64,000 nt of DNA from JBBITI01 sp963735055 (GTDB lineage: Bacteria; Chloroflexota; Dehalococcoidia; Dehalococcoidales; UBA2162). This document shows positions 7,801-16,114 of this stretch, piece after piece. Where the stretch lies: NCBI GenBank assembly GCA_963735055.1, contig CAVTJN010000004.1, positions 558,001 to 622,000 on the forward strand. The letters run 5' to 3'. The notes under the pieces were generated by a model. The model did no database searches, was not told the DNA's origin, and saw nothing but the letters and a program-made list of their open reading frames with translations. The translations under genes and the position numbers were made by a program. How positions within the stretch are numbered: position 1 is the first letter of the stretch; every line of letters starts with the position of its first letter.

Positions 7801-8443
7801 TGTTGTCTCCTTCTGAAGTGCTCTCGCCCCACAACTCCTCCGCCCGGCGGACTGCATCCACCGTCATCAACAGATTCTTGTGGGACATGATGACTGCCAC
7901 ATTCAGCAAGTTTGCCGGAATCGTGGTCACCCCGGGAATGTTGCGCGCTGATTTGATCAGCTGCCCATCCGGTTCCCGAATCGCGATGAGCGCCGTCGAC
8001 TCCACTCCCAAAGCGCTCAGAATACCGGCCATCTCCTTGGTCTTCGGCTCGGCAAACGCGAAGCCATCCACGATGATCAGTTCGTTGTCTGCAACCTTGC
8101 TTGACAGCACGGTCCGCAGTGCGAGGCGCCGCATCTTCTTTGGTAACGCCTGATGATAATCCCGTGGCTTTGGCGGGAATATGATGCCGCCGCCGCGCCT
8201 CAGCGGCGACTTGATGCTCCCGGGCCGCGCCCGGCCGGTGTGCTTCTGGGCATATAGCTTCTTGCTGCTGCCCGCCACCTCGGATCGCGTCTTGGCACTG
8301 GCAGTACCCTGACGCCCGTTGGCAAGCTGAGCTAACAACGCCTGATGAGCCACGGCCTTGTTCGGCGCCACGCCGAACACATAGTCGCTGATCTCGATCT
8401 GCCTGATTATTTCACCTGCGGTGCTGCGAACCGGAACCTGCAC
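7778..8443 (-). CDS. rplD: 50S ribosomal protein L4
   Basis: L4 is a tunnel protein and, in enterobacteria, the S10 operon autoregulator. The 221-residue product has the GRQGTASAKTRSEVAGSSKK loop and the QKHTGRARPGSIKSPLRRGG tunnel extension, then the C-terminal Rossmann-like domain. The start is GTG. A short acidic tail after VRRAEELWGE is slightly longer than usual and overlaps rplW. Confidence 0.97.
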   Translation of the reverse strand: MQVPVRSTAGEIIRQIEISDYVFGVAPNKAVAHQALLAQLANGRQGTASAKTRSEVAGSSKKLYAQKHTGRARPGSIKSPLRRGGGIIFPPKPRDYHQALPKKMRRLALRTVLSSKVADNELIIVDGFAFAEPKTKEMAGILSALGVESTALIAIREPDGQLIKSARNIPGVTTIPANLLNVAVIMSHKNLLMTVDAVRRAEELWGESTSEGDNSAPVRST

Positions 8444-8457
8444 TTGTCTAACTTCCT

Positions 8458-9072
8458 CTAATGCGACTTCTTTACCAACACAAGCCCGCTCTCGAAACCC
8501 GGTACGGCCCCTTTCACGAGCAACAGATTACGGGCAGGATCGATCTTAAGTATCTCAAGATTCATCGCCGTCACCTGGGCATCCCCCATGTGACCGCCCA
8601 TGCGCAGACCTTTCTTAACGTGCCCCGGGGTAGTCGTCGAACCGATTGCCCCTGGATGCCGATGCCGATCGGACTGCCCGTGGGTCTTCGGCCCGCCTTT
8701 GAAATGATGCCTTTTGACGACGCCCGCGAATCCCTTGCCTTTGGAAATCCCCACCACGTCCACCATATCGCCCGACTTGAATGCGCTGACATCGATCTGG
8801 TCGCCGACTTTCACGTCGCCGGCGCCTTCAACCCTGAACTCACGCAGATGCTTGTACGGAGCCAGCCCTTTCAGATGCCCCTTCTCGGGCGAGTTCAGGC
8901 GCTTGTCACTGTCAAAACCGACCTGGACGGCATCGTAACCATCTCGCGCCACCGTCTTGATCAGCGTCACCGCGCACGGCCCGGCTTCGATGGCGGTTAC
9001 CGCCTCATTTCTACCATTGTCTCGATAGACCTGGGTCATCCCCAGCTTGCGACCGATAATTCCTTGAAACAT
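8458..9072 (-). CDS. rplC: 50S ribosomal protein L3
   Basis: L3 helps form the peptidyl transferase centre. The ATG at 9072 gives 204 residues starting MFQGIIGRKLGMTQVY, the family start; the frame to 9081 would add three. The conserved KGKGFAGVVKRHHFKGGPKT and GQSDRHRHPGAIGSTTTPG loops are intact (about residues 107-145). It lies between rpsJ and rplD as the second gene of the S10 block. Confidence 0.97.
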   Translation of the reverse strand: MFQGIIGRKLGMTQVYRDNGRNEAVTAIEAGPCAVTLIKTVARDGYDAVQVGFDSDKRLNSPEKGHLKGLAPYKHLREFRVEGAGDVKVGDQIDVSAFKSGDMVDVVGISKGKGFAGVVKRHHFKGGPKTHGQSDRHRHPGAIGSTTTPGHVKKGLRMGGHMGDAQVTAMNLEILKIDPARNLLLVKGAVPGFESGLVLVKKSH

Positions 9073-9077
9073 ATCTC

Positions 9078-9386
9078 TCACAACTTGATGCTGATTTCAA
9101 CACCGGCGGGCAGACTCAGCCCAGTAAGCGAATCGATCGTCTTCGAACTCGTTTCGATGATGTCGATAAGGCGCTTGTGAGTCCGAATCTCAAACTGCTC
9201 CTGCGACCGCTTGTCGATAAAAGGAGAGCGTATGACACTGAACTTCTGGATGTGAGTCGGAAGCGGTACCGGCCCCGAAACGACCGCGCCCGTCCGCTCG
9301 ACCGTCTCCACGATCTGCTCCGCCGCCTGATCGATAAGCTTATGGTCGAAACTCTTCAACCTAATCCGGATCTTCTGTTTTGGCAT
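9078..9386 (-). CDS. rpsJ: 30S ribosomal protein S10 (NusE)
   Basis: S10 is a head protein of the small subunit and also the transcription antitermination factor NusE. The ATG at 9386 gives 102 residues beginning MPKQKIRIRLKSFDHKLIDQ; the longer frame runs into fusA and was rejected. The GPVPLPTHIQKFSVIRSPF loop and the RTHKRLIDI segment are typical. It begins 7 bases after the fusA stop, so the S10 block is joined directly to the str block. Confidence 0.97.
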   Translation of the reverse strand: MPKQKIRIRLKSFDHKLIDQAAEQIVETVERTGAVVSGPVPLPTHIQKFSVIRSPFIDKRSQEQFEIRTHKRLIDIIETSSKTIDSLTGLSLPAGVEISIKL

Positions 9387-9393
9387 GTTCTTA

Positions 9394-11508
9394 CTATCCT
9401 GCTTTTTCAGTGATTTTGGCAGCGAGCTCACTCGGCAACTGCTGATAACGGCCAAACTCCATCGAATGGGTAGCCCTGCCCTGGGTCTTCGAGCGTATGC
9501 TGGTGGCATACCCAAAGGTCTCGGCCAAGGGCACCAGCCCATGAACCGTTGTCATCTCAGCGTAGGTTTCCGCCGATTCTATCTGACCGCGCCGCGAGTG
9601 CAGATCGCTCAGAATGTCTCCCATGAACTCCTCGGGAGTGACAACTTCGACCTTCATTATCGGTTCGAGTAAAATCGGCTTTCCTTTCGCCATTCCGTCC
9701 TTAAACGCCATCGACGCTGCAATCTTGAAGGCGATTTCCGAGGAGTCGACTTCATGGTAACTGCCGTCGTGCAACGTCGCCTTGATGTCGACGACCGGGT
9801 AGCCCGCCAAAGTACCGCTCTCCATGGCGTCCCTCAAACCAGCGTGAACGGCCGGAATGAAGTTCTTGGGGATGGACGTGCCGCGGATCTTGTCCACGAA
9901 CACCAGACCGCTACCGGGTTCCCCCGGCTCGAACTCAATTTCAACATGGCCGTACTGACCGTGACCGCCGGACTGCCGCACGAATCTGCCTTCGGCCGAC
10001 GCCGCCCTGGTGATGGTCTCCTTGTAGGCCACCCGAGGCCGCCCGACGTTGGCACTTACGTTAAATTCGCTGAGGAGCCGCCGCACCAAAACCTCCAGGT
10101 GAAGCTCACCCATGCCGGAGATAAGGGTCTGCCCGGTCTCCTGGTTAAAGGCAACCTTGAACGTCGGGTCTTCCTCGACCAACTTCTGCAGCGCCTCGCC
10201 CATCCGGTCCTGATCCACCTTCGTCCTCGGCTCGATGGCAACCGACAGTACGGGTTCCGGAAAGCGGATGGCTTCCAGCAACACCGGCACGGCGGCGTCG
10301 CACAGCGTATCCCCGGTGAAAGTTGTCTTCAACCCAAGGGCGGCCACGATGCCCCCGGTATCGGCCCGCGTAATCTCAACGCGCCGGTTGGCGTGCATAA
10401 GAATAAGGCGCCCGATGCGCTCCCTCTTGCCGGCAGTGGTGTTGTGCACCTGATCCCCGGTCTCCACCTTACCCGAGTAGACCCGCAGATATACCAGACG
10501 ACCCACAAATGGATCCGTCATCACTTTAAAAGCGAGGGCGGTAAACGGTTCATCATCATCAGGTTTACGGGTGATCTGCTCCTCGGTGTTGGCGGTCATG
10601 GCCCGCACCGGAGGCATATCGAGAGGAGATGGAAGGTAATCGACGATAGCATCAAGCAAAAGCTGCACGCCCTTGTTGCGCAAGGCGCTCCCGCACAACA
10701 CGGGCACGCCCTTGCTGGCGACGGTAACGCGGCGCAGGGCGCCCCTCAGGGCGTCGGCGCCGATTTCCTTGCCGTCCAAGTATGCAGTCAGCAGCTCGTC
10801 ATCCAACTCCGCCACTTTCTCGATAAGCGCATGCCGGGCTTCCTGGCTCCTGACTTTCTCGGCTTCCGGAATCTCTATGGCTACCGGAGGGCTGCCCGGT
10901 TCGCCATCAAAGTGCCAGGCTTTGTTGTCCACCAGATCGACCATACCATGGAAGGCCGCCTCGGTACCCAGCGGCAAATGAATCGGGAGCGGCTTGGCCT
11001 TGAGACGGTCTTCGATCATGCCGACCGTGCGGACGAAATTCGCCCCCACCCTATCCATTTTGTTGATGAAGCACACCCGGGCGACCCGGTACTTGTTCGC
11101 CTGCCGCCACACGGTCTCAGACTGCGCTTCAACGCCGGCAACCGCATCAAAAACAACCACGCCTCCGTCGAGCACACGCAGACTGCGCTCGACTTCAGCC
11201 GTGAAGTCAACGTGCCCGGGAGTGTCGATAATGTTGATTCGGTGTTCCCGCCAGTAGGAGGTCGTCGCAGCAGCCGTGATGGTGATGCCCCGCTCTCGCT
11301 CCTGGTCCATCCAGTCCATCACCGCGGTGCCGTCGTCGACGGCGCCGACCTTGTAAGTCTGCCCTGTGTAGTACAGTATCTTTTCGGTAACGGTGGTCTT
11401 CCCCGCGTCGATGTGGGCGATAAAAGCCATATTCCGAATTGAGGCCAGCGGGTAACGCTCGCCGTTCGGTTTCTCCCTGGCATCAGTCTTAGTTGCGGGT
11501 CTTACCAT
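9394..11508 (-). CDS. fusA: Elongation factor G
   Basis: EF-G is the GTPase that drives ribosomal translocation and, with RRF, recycling. The 704-residue product has the P-loop AHIDAGKTT (about residues 30-38), the switch region RGITITAAATT, DTPGHVDF and NKMD, followed by domains II-V; the domain IV loop GHGQYGHVEIEFEPGE is present. Length is normal. It lies in the str order rpsL-rpsG-fusA, but tuf does not follow it: rpsJ does, 7 bases downstream. Confidence 0.98.
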   Translation of the reverse strand: MVRPATKTDAREKPNGERYPLASIRNMAFIAHIDAGKTTVTEKILYYTGQTYKVGAVDDGTAVMDWMDQERERGITITAAATTSYWREHRINIIDTPGHVDFTAEVERSLRVLDGGVVVFDAVAGVEAQSETVWRQANKYRVARVCFINKMDRVGANFVRTVGMIEDRLKAKPLPIHLPLGTEAAFHGMVDLVDNKAWHFDGEPGSPPVAIEIPEAEKVRSQEARHALIEKVAELDDELLTAYLDGKEIGADALRGALRRVTVASKGVPVLCGSALRNKGVQLLLDAIVDYLPSPLDMPPVRAMTANTEEQITRKPDDDEPFTALAFKVMTDPFVGRLVYLRVYSGKVETGDQVHNTTAGKRERIGRLILMHANRRVEITRADTGGIVAALGLKTTFTGDTLCDAAVPVLLEAIRFPEPVLSVAIEPRTKVDQDRMGEALQKLVEEDPTFKVAFNQETGQTLISGMGELHLEVLVRRLLSEFNVSANVGRPRVAYKETITRAASAEGRFVRQSGGHGQYGHVEIEFEPGEPGSGLVFVDKIRGTSIPKNFIPAVHAGLRDAMESGTLAGYPVVDIKATLHDGSYHEVDSSEIAFKIAASMAFKDGMAKGKPILLEPIMKVEVVTPEEFMGDILSDLHSRRGQIESAETYAEMTTVHGLVPLAETFGYATSIRSKTQGRATHSMEFGRYQQLPSELAAKITEKAG

Positions 11509-11526
11509 GATATGTTGCTCATGTCC

Positions 11527-11997
11527 TTACCATCTGTAATGGGCAAAAGCCCTGTTGGCCTCTGCCATCTTGTGCGTATCATCACGCTTCTTGATCGTGG
11601 CCCCCTGTCCCTTAGCGGCATCGCTCAACTCGCCGGCCAGTCTCTCAATCATCGATTTACCCGGTCGCGCCACGGCGGCGGCGATCAACCACCGCATCGC
11701 CAGCGTCAATGCCCGGCCCGGCGGTACTTCAACAGGGACCTGATATGTGGCGCCACCAACCCGGCGCGGTTTAACTTCTAATTGCGGGGTCGCGTTCTTC
11801 ACAGCCTGGTCCAGGACAGTGATCGCCGGCTTCGACTCCGAGGCCTCGATGCTTACCAGCGCGCCGTAGACGATCCGCTCGGCGGTGCTCTTCTTACCCT
11901 TCTTCATGATACGGTTTACCAGTTTCGACACCGTCACGCTCTGATACTGAGGATCAGGTCCGGCTTCTCTCTGAAGTTTTCGCTTTCGCCTTGGCAT
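11527..11997 (-). CDS. rpsG: 30S ribosomal protein S7
   Basis: S7 nucleates assembly of the 30S head and contacts the E-site tRNA. The 156-residue product starts MPRRKRKLQREAGPDPQYQS and shows the KKGKKSTAERIVYGAL and EVKPRRVGGATYQVPVEV signatures, ending FAHYRW. Length matches the family. It is 9 bases downstream of rpsL. Confidence 0.98.
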   Translation of the reverse strand: MPRRKRKLQREAGPDPQYQSVTVSKLVNRIMKKGKKSTAERIVYGALVSIEASESKPAITVLDQAVKNATPQLEVKPRRVGGATYQVPVEVPPGRALTLAMRWLIAAAVARPGKSMIERLAGELSDAAKGQGATIKKRDDTHKMAEANRAFAHYRW

Positions 11998-12006
11998 TCT
12001 GTCTCC

Positions 12007-12436
12007 TTAAGTCGCGGAAGTAGCTTTGGCCCGTTTGGCGCCGTACAAGCTTCGACCCCGCTTACGGTTGGCGACCCCGGTCGCGTCAAGCGCCCCACGA
12101 ATAATGTGATATCGTACCCCCGGTAGGTCGGGCACGCGCCCGCCACGAATAAGCACCACCGAGTGCTCCTGCAATTCGTGTCCCTCACCCGGGATATACG
12201 CCGTCACTTCGATGCCGTTGGTAAGTCTCACCTTGGCGACCTTACGCAAAGCCGAGTTTGGTTTCTTCGGAGTCGTAGTCTTAACCTGGAGACACACGCC
12301 TCGCTTCTGAGGCGAACCGTTGCCCCGCTTGGTCCGGTTCTTCGAGCGCGTTGTACACGAACCGAAGGGCCGGGGTCTTACTCTTCTTACCCGGGCGGCT
12401 CCGCCCTTTGCGCACGAGCTGATTAATGGTCGGCAA
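12007..12436 (-). CDS. rpsL: 30S ribosomal protein S12, apparent +1 frameshift
   Basis: S12 controls decoding accuracy and is the streptomycin target. A TTG at 12436 with AGGAG 7 bases upstream opens PTINQLVRKGR...KSKTPALRFVYNAL; the frame then changes by one base near 12343 into KNRTKRGNGSPQKRGVCLQV, TTPKKPNSALRKVAKVRLTN and VVLIRGGRVPDLPGVRYHI. Removing one base from the CTCGAAG context gives a normal 142-residue S12 of the Firmicutes type with the inserted loop before RGVC. The 430-nt span is 3n+1, in agreement. rpsL is essential and normally single-copy, so a sequence error is the likeliest cause. Confidence 0.93.
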
Positions 12437-12463
12437 GTGCTTTCTCCTATCTCTCAGAATCGA

Positions 12464-12489
12464 AATGGATGAGCTCAGGCTCATCCATT
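12464..12489 (-). promoter_or_regulatory. Hairpin in the str operon leader
   Basis: A perfect 11-bp inverted repeat (AATGGATGAGC and its complement) with a 4-base loop lies in the 5' leader of rpsL, just upstream of its ribosome-binding site (AGGAG, minus strand, 12444-12448). Only three Ts follow it, so it is not a clear terminator. It could serve leader regulation or transcript stability; this is inference. Confidence 0.6.
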
Positions 12490-12568
12490 CAACACGGCGA
12501 CAGGCCCCTTGTGCAACCGGTGAGACCTGTAACTAACCTGTGAGTTGAATAACTGGCGCCAAAACTGA

Positions 12569-12597
12569 ATACTACCACAGCTAAATGATGCTGTCAA
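12569..12597 (-). promoter_or_regulatory. Main promoter of the ribosomal superoperon
   Basis: On the minus strand a perfect -35 TTGACA (12592-12597) is separated by exactly 17 bases from a -10 TAGTAT (12569-12574). It faces rpsL and would start transcription near 12562, leaving a leader of about 125 bases that contains the 12464-12489 hairpin. The remaining 12600-12870 stretch holds no gene I can support. Confidence 0.8.
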
Positions 12598-12875
12598 CTG
12601 CCGATAAGCGGCGTGTTGACGTTGTACGATTATGTCACCGGCTGAGCATTAAGGGAAAAAGTCACCATGGATGGGCAGGCTCACCATGACCGGAGTGGAC
12701 AGGCAGGATCTGGTTTCCGTAAGAATGGTCTCCGGAGTAAGGAAGACGACCACCTGCGGGGATGGACAACCACCTTCGGACCAACTTCGGGCAGCGCTGA
12801 TGGTGACGCCGGATGCTAAGAAAGATAACGAATCGTTGGATGAACATACCCTAGGTACGCCCCACAATTCTGCGT

Positions 12876-12881
12876 TATAAT
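12876..12881 (+). promoter_or_regulatory. Candidate -10 box for the DUF362 gene
   Basis: A perfect TATAAT lies 37 bases before the TTG start at 12919. No convincing -35 hexamer was found at 16-18 bases spacing (AGGTAC is the nearest), so the element is either activator-dependent or a chance match. Confidence 0.4.
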
Positions 12882-12918
12882 AGGAGACGAACCTTAGACG
12901 TCGCCGGAGGTTGCGTCG

Positions 12919-13815
12919 TTGCCTACAAGAGTGAGCCTGTGCCTGACCAAGCACCGCGAAGAAGGGGTGACCAAGACCATCGGCCTGTTGGAGGCCAACC
13001 CGGTCAGCGGTAAGAACGTGGTGCTCAAGCCGAACTTCAACAGCGCCGATCTGGCCCCGGGCTCGACGCATATCGACACCCTGCGAGCGCTCATCGTCTC
13101 GCTAAGAGAAATGGGTGCCCGCTCCATTACGTTGGCCGAGCGCAGCGGTCCGGGCGAACCCACTCGTTCGGTCATGGAGAAGAAGGGGATCTTCAGCCTG
13201 GCAAAAGAGCTGGGGTTTGCCATCGTGAACCTTGAAGAGATGGCCCCGCACGGCTGGATGCATTACGTTCCGAAGGACAGCCACTGGTCGAATGGGTTCA
13301 TGTTCCCCCGCATCTACAACGAGGCCGAGTGTGTCGTATCCACCTGTTGCCTCAAGACGCATTCATTCGGCGGCCATTTCACTCTGTCCCTCAAACTGGC
13401 TGTCGGTCTTGTACCGAGGGTCGACCAGCCGTACATGAAGGAGTTGCACGGCTCGCCCCACCAGCGGCAACTGATCGCCGAGATCAACACGGCCTATGCT
13501 CCCAACCTCATCGTGCTCGACGGGGTCGATGCGTTCGTGAATGGCGGCCCGGCCCGCGGGACCAGCGTTGAGGCCGGGGTAATGCTGGCGGGCACCGACC
13601 GGGTGGCTATTGACGCCGTCGGCGTTTCCATCCTGCGCCTGCTGGGCACGACCCCGGAGGTCAGCCGCGGGCCCGTTTTCAAACAGGACCAGATTGCCCG
13701 GGCGGCAGAACTCGGGCTCGGAGTCAAGTCGGCGGCCGAGATTGAACTGGTAACCGGCGACCCGGCGAGCGCAGACTATGCCGCGAAGGTGAAGGCAATT
13801 CTGAATGCCGATTGA
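12919..13815 (+). CDS. DUF362 domain-containing protein
   Basis: The 298-residue product belongs to the DUF362 family, whose members often accompany Fe-S proteins; the biochemical role is not established. Visible features are VVLKPNFNSADLAPGSTHID near residue 34, the STCCLKTHSFGGHFTLSLK segment near residue 139 and a C-terminal DGVDAFVNGGPARGTSVEAG block, all typical of the family. No Fe-S motif is fused to it. The start is TTG, chosen because GGAGG lies 8 bases upstream. It leads a small plus-strand group with an ArsA-type ATPase. Confidence 0.8.
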   Translation: MPTRVSLCLTKHREEGVTKTIGLLEANPVSGKNVVLKPNFNSADLAPGSTHIDTLRALIVSLREMGARSITLAERSGPGEPTRSVMEKKGIFSLAKELGFAIVNLEEMAPHGWMHYVPKDSHWSNGFMFPRIYNEAECVVSTCCLKTHSFGGHFTLSLKLAVGLVPRVDQPYMKELHGSPHQRQLIAEINTAYAPNLIVLDGVDAFVNGGPARGTSVEAGVMLAGTDRVAIDAVGVSILRLLGTTPEVSRGPVFKQDQIARAAELGLGVKSAAEIELVTGDPASADYAAKVKAILNAD

Positions 13816-13886
13816 GACGCGGGCGTTTCGGCCCGACGATCCACGTCGCGTCCAAGCCGCCGCGAAGTTGACTGTGAAGAGACATC

Positions 13887-14846
13887 ATGAATGACGATCG
13901 TATTTTGAGACCACCGGGCAGCGGAAGGGTCTTGATGTTCGGAGGTAAGGGTGGGGTCGGCAAGACGACTTGCACTGCGGCCACGGCCCTGCACTATGCG
14001 CGCCAGGGGCACCGTACGCTGGTGATCTCCACTGATGCCACCCCCTCGCTTTCGCACATCTTCGAGACCAACGGCAAGAACCGGGTCACCATGGTCGAAG
14101 ATGGGCTCTTCTTCAGCGAACTGGGCCAGGCCGAGGTCAAGGAGATGTGGGACCGCAAGTTCGGCCGTGAAATGCACGAGGTGTTCTCCTCCTTCGTGTC
14201 CATCAACTACGAGGCCTTTACCGAGTTTATGACCTCGGTACTGCCCGGCCTGGGCGACGAATTCATCGTCGACTTCACCCGCGAGCTGTGGCTGGCAGGG
14301 CAATACGACACTATTATCTGGGACACGGCCCCCATGGGCCAGACCCTCGCCCTGCTCAGGACCCCGTCTCTTCTGGCCAACCATCTCCGCATGGCGCCCC
14401 GAATCTATTCCCGGTTGAAAGTGGGCGCCACCAGCAGGGAACCGGTACTCAACATTCTCAGGCGCTGGGAGAAGCTGTCGGCAGAGAACATGGAGTTCCT
14501 GCGTCACCATGTCAAAGTAACCCTGGTGACTATCGCCGAAGCGCTGGCCGTCGAGCAACTCGACGGCATTCTGGGCGAATTGAGCGACGGCTGCATCGAA
14601 ACGCAGCGGATAGTCATCAACAATCTGGTCAAGGACGAGAGTTCGGAGTTCCTCCGCGTCAAAGCCGCACAGCAGAAACGATACCTCGAGGCGGTACGTC
14701 AGAAATGCGCCTCGCTTGAAATAGTCGAAGTCCCCCTCTTCCCACTGGAGATAAAGGGACTGGACAGGCTGGCACTGGTGGCAGAGATACTGTTCCCCTC
14801 TGCCGGCGGTCAGCCTTCAGGCGTCAGCCGGCGGCGGGAAGACTGA
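13887..14846 (+). CDS. ArsA/GET3-family ATPase
   Basis: The 319-residue product is a SIMIBI-class ATPase. The deviant Walker A GGKGGVGKTT lies at about residues 19-28, and ISTDATPSLSHIF (switch region) and DTAPMGQT follow, as in the ArsA/GET3 family. It has one ATPase domain, so it would act as a dimer rather than as a tandem arsenite pump subunit. No arsB or arsR lies nearby, so arsenic transport is not supported; a client-protein or redox-linked role is possible. It lies 71 bases after the DUF362 gene. Confidence 0.8.
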   Translation: MNDDRILRPPGSGRVLMFGGKGGVGKTTCTAATALHYARQGHRTLVISTDATPSLSHIFETNGKNRVTMVEDGLFFSELGQAEVKEMWDRKFGREMHEVFSSFVSINYEAFTEFMTSVLPGLGDEFIVDFTRELWLAGQYDTIIWDTAPMGQTLALLRTPSLLANHLRMAPRIYSRLKVGATSREPVLNILRRWEKLSAENMEFLRHHVKVTLVTIAEALAVEQLDGILGELSDGCIETQRIVINNLVKDESSEFLRVKAAQQKRYLEAVRQKCASLEIVEVPLFPLEIKGLDRLALVAEILFPSAGGQPSGVSRRRED

Positions 14847-14901
14847 TTCTGGCAGGCGCCGTCGTCCGTCAGGTCGTTGAGCGCCCGATAACCGGCGCTG
14901 T

Positions 14902-14925
14902 CCCCCGGGGTCGAGGACCCGGGGG
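14902..14925 (+). terminator. GC-rich hairpin between the ArsA-like and GGCT-like genes
   Basis: CCCCCGGG pairs with CCCGGGGG around a short loop, giving an 8-bp stem with a few weaker inner pairs. It is followed only by TGTTC, so it is at best a weak or factor-assisted terminator. Confidence 0.35.
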
Positions 14926-14946
14926 TGTTCGCACGGAGGAATCAAG

Positions 14947-15369
14947 ATGATGACCAAACCTTCACCGGTTCTCTACTTCGCTTACGCCCACGATCTCGAC
15001 CGGAAGCTGATGAAGGAGCGCGCCCCGGAGAGCCGGCCCAGGGTTACGGCCACGCTACCCAATTTCCGGCTCGTCTTCCTAGGCTGGTCCCGGCAGTGGA
15101 AGGGAGGCATCGCCACTCTCCGGGGTACCCACGGCGCCAAGGTCGCCGGCGGCGTTTACGAGATCTCGGACAAAGACCTGCGCCGGCTCGACAACCTCGA
15201 AGGCTACCCGAGAGAATCTAACCGCATCAACGTCACCGTCTTCACCGAGGAGGGAGATGCGCTGCAGGCGGTCGCCTATATCAAGACCGGCCAGGCCGAA
15301 GAGACGAAGCCTTCTCGCGAATACCTGGCGGTTATCCAACAGGGTTACCGGGACTGGGGGATCGTATGA
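14947..15369 (+). CDS. Gamma-glutamylcyclotransferase-like protein
   Basis: The 140-residue product has the AIG2/GGCT fold signature: YFAYAHDLDRKLM at the N-terminus (variant of the usual YGSNL motif), FRLVFLGWS, GGVYEISDKDLRRLDNLEGY and VAYIKTGQ. Members cyclise gamma-glutamyl amines or peptides to pyroglutamate. The YGSNL loop here is YAHDL, so substrate choice may differ. GGAGG lies about 8 bases before the ATG. The adjacent minus-strand gene converges on it with 10 bases between the ends. Confidence 0.75.
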   Translation: MMTKPSPVLYFAYAHDLDRKLMKERAPESRPRVTATLPNFRLVFLGWSRQWKGGIATLRGTHGAKVAGGVYEISDKDLRRLDNLEGYPRESNRINVTVFTEEGDALQAVAYIKTGQAEETKPSREYLAVIQQGYRDWGIV

Positions 15370-15379
15370 CCGATGGGGC

Positions 15380-16114
15380 CTACACCCCGTAGGCTTCTCT
15401 GAGAACGATGGTGGGATGATCCACCGGACGGTCGGTCCCCGCCTGGATCTGAAGCCGACAGCCGCCGCAGTCGGTGACCGCGCGATCGGTGGGATTCTCG
15501 GTCAGCTCCCTGTAAAGCTTGGCAGCGATCTCTTTTGACAGCTCGTAGTTCTTCTTCTCGTAGCCGTAAGCGCCGCTCTGGCCGCAGCACGTCTCGCTCA
15601 CCTTTTTTACCACCGTCCCCGGGATCAGCTGCAGTAGTTCCACGGTGGGCCGGCCGATTTGCTGTGCCCGCATGTGGCATGGGGTGTGGTAGAAGATGGT
15701 CTGCTCCACCCGGCGGAATTCCTTATTGAGATGGCCGGCCTCATTCAGTTTGAGCAGGTATTCCGTGATGTGATACAGGTTCTCCGACACCAGCCGGGCC
15801 GCGTCCGTCTGCAGCAGATGGGGAGAGTCGCGTTTCAGAAAGAGGCCGCAACTGGAACAGCTCACCACCACCGCGTAACCGTCCGAAACCAGCTTGCTGA
15901 GAACGCCGGCGTTGCGCCGCATGTTGGACACAGCGTCCTTAACATTGCCCTTGGCCATCATCGGCAGACCGCAGCACACCTGCCGCGGTACTTTAACCTC
16001 GACGCCGTTCTTCTTGAGAATAGCAAGGGTGGCTTCGCCGACCTGAGGATAGTAATAGTTCGCGAAGCATCCGCTGTAATAGGCCACTTTCCCGGTGGCC
16101 GTCAAATCAGCCAT
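15380..16114 (-). CDS. CCG-domain Fe-S oxidoreductase (HdrB/GlpC/LutA-like)
   Basis: The 244-residue product has two cysteine-rich CCG domains: YYSGCFANYYYP, CCGLPMMAKG and CSSCGLFLK in the first, then HTPCHMRAQ, CCGQSGAYGYEKKN and DCGGCRLQIQ in the second. Such domains bind a non-cubane [4Fe-4S] cluster in heterodisulfide reductase HdrB and form the C-terminal half of GlpC. It overlaps the LUD/Fe-S gene by 8 bases and ends the aldehyde oxidoreductase operon, so it probably takes electrons from that complex. The final acceptor is unknown. Confidence 0.82.
   Translation of the reverse strand: MADLTATGKVAYYSGCFANYYYPQVGEATLAILKKNGVEVKVPRQVCCGLPMMAKGNVKDAVSNMRRNAGVLSKLVSDGYAVVVSCSSCGLFLKRDSPHLLQTDAARLVSENLYHITEYLLKLNEAGHLNKEFRRVEQTIFYHTPCHMRAQQIGRPTVELLQLIPGTVVKKVSETCCGQSGAYGYEKKNYELSKEIAAKLYRELTENPTDRAVTDCGGCRLQIQAGTDRPVDHPTIVLREAYGV

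Noticed and set aside
9754..11442. 562-codon open frame on the plus strand
   Set aside because: It lies wholly antisense to fusA, has no family resemblance and reflects GC-rich third positions of the real gene. Similar long antisense frames opposite the AOR gene, nadE, carB and mutS were left out for the same reason.
12281..12484. Separate 67-codon gene upstream of rpsL
   Set aside because: It is the N-terminal part of S12 in another frame; the TTG at 12436 with AGGAG is the real start.
13887..14846. Arsenite efflux ATPase ArsA
   Set aside because: It has only one ATPase domain and no arsB, arsD or arsR neighbour; the family name is kept but not the function.
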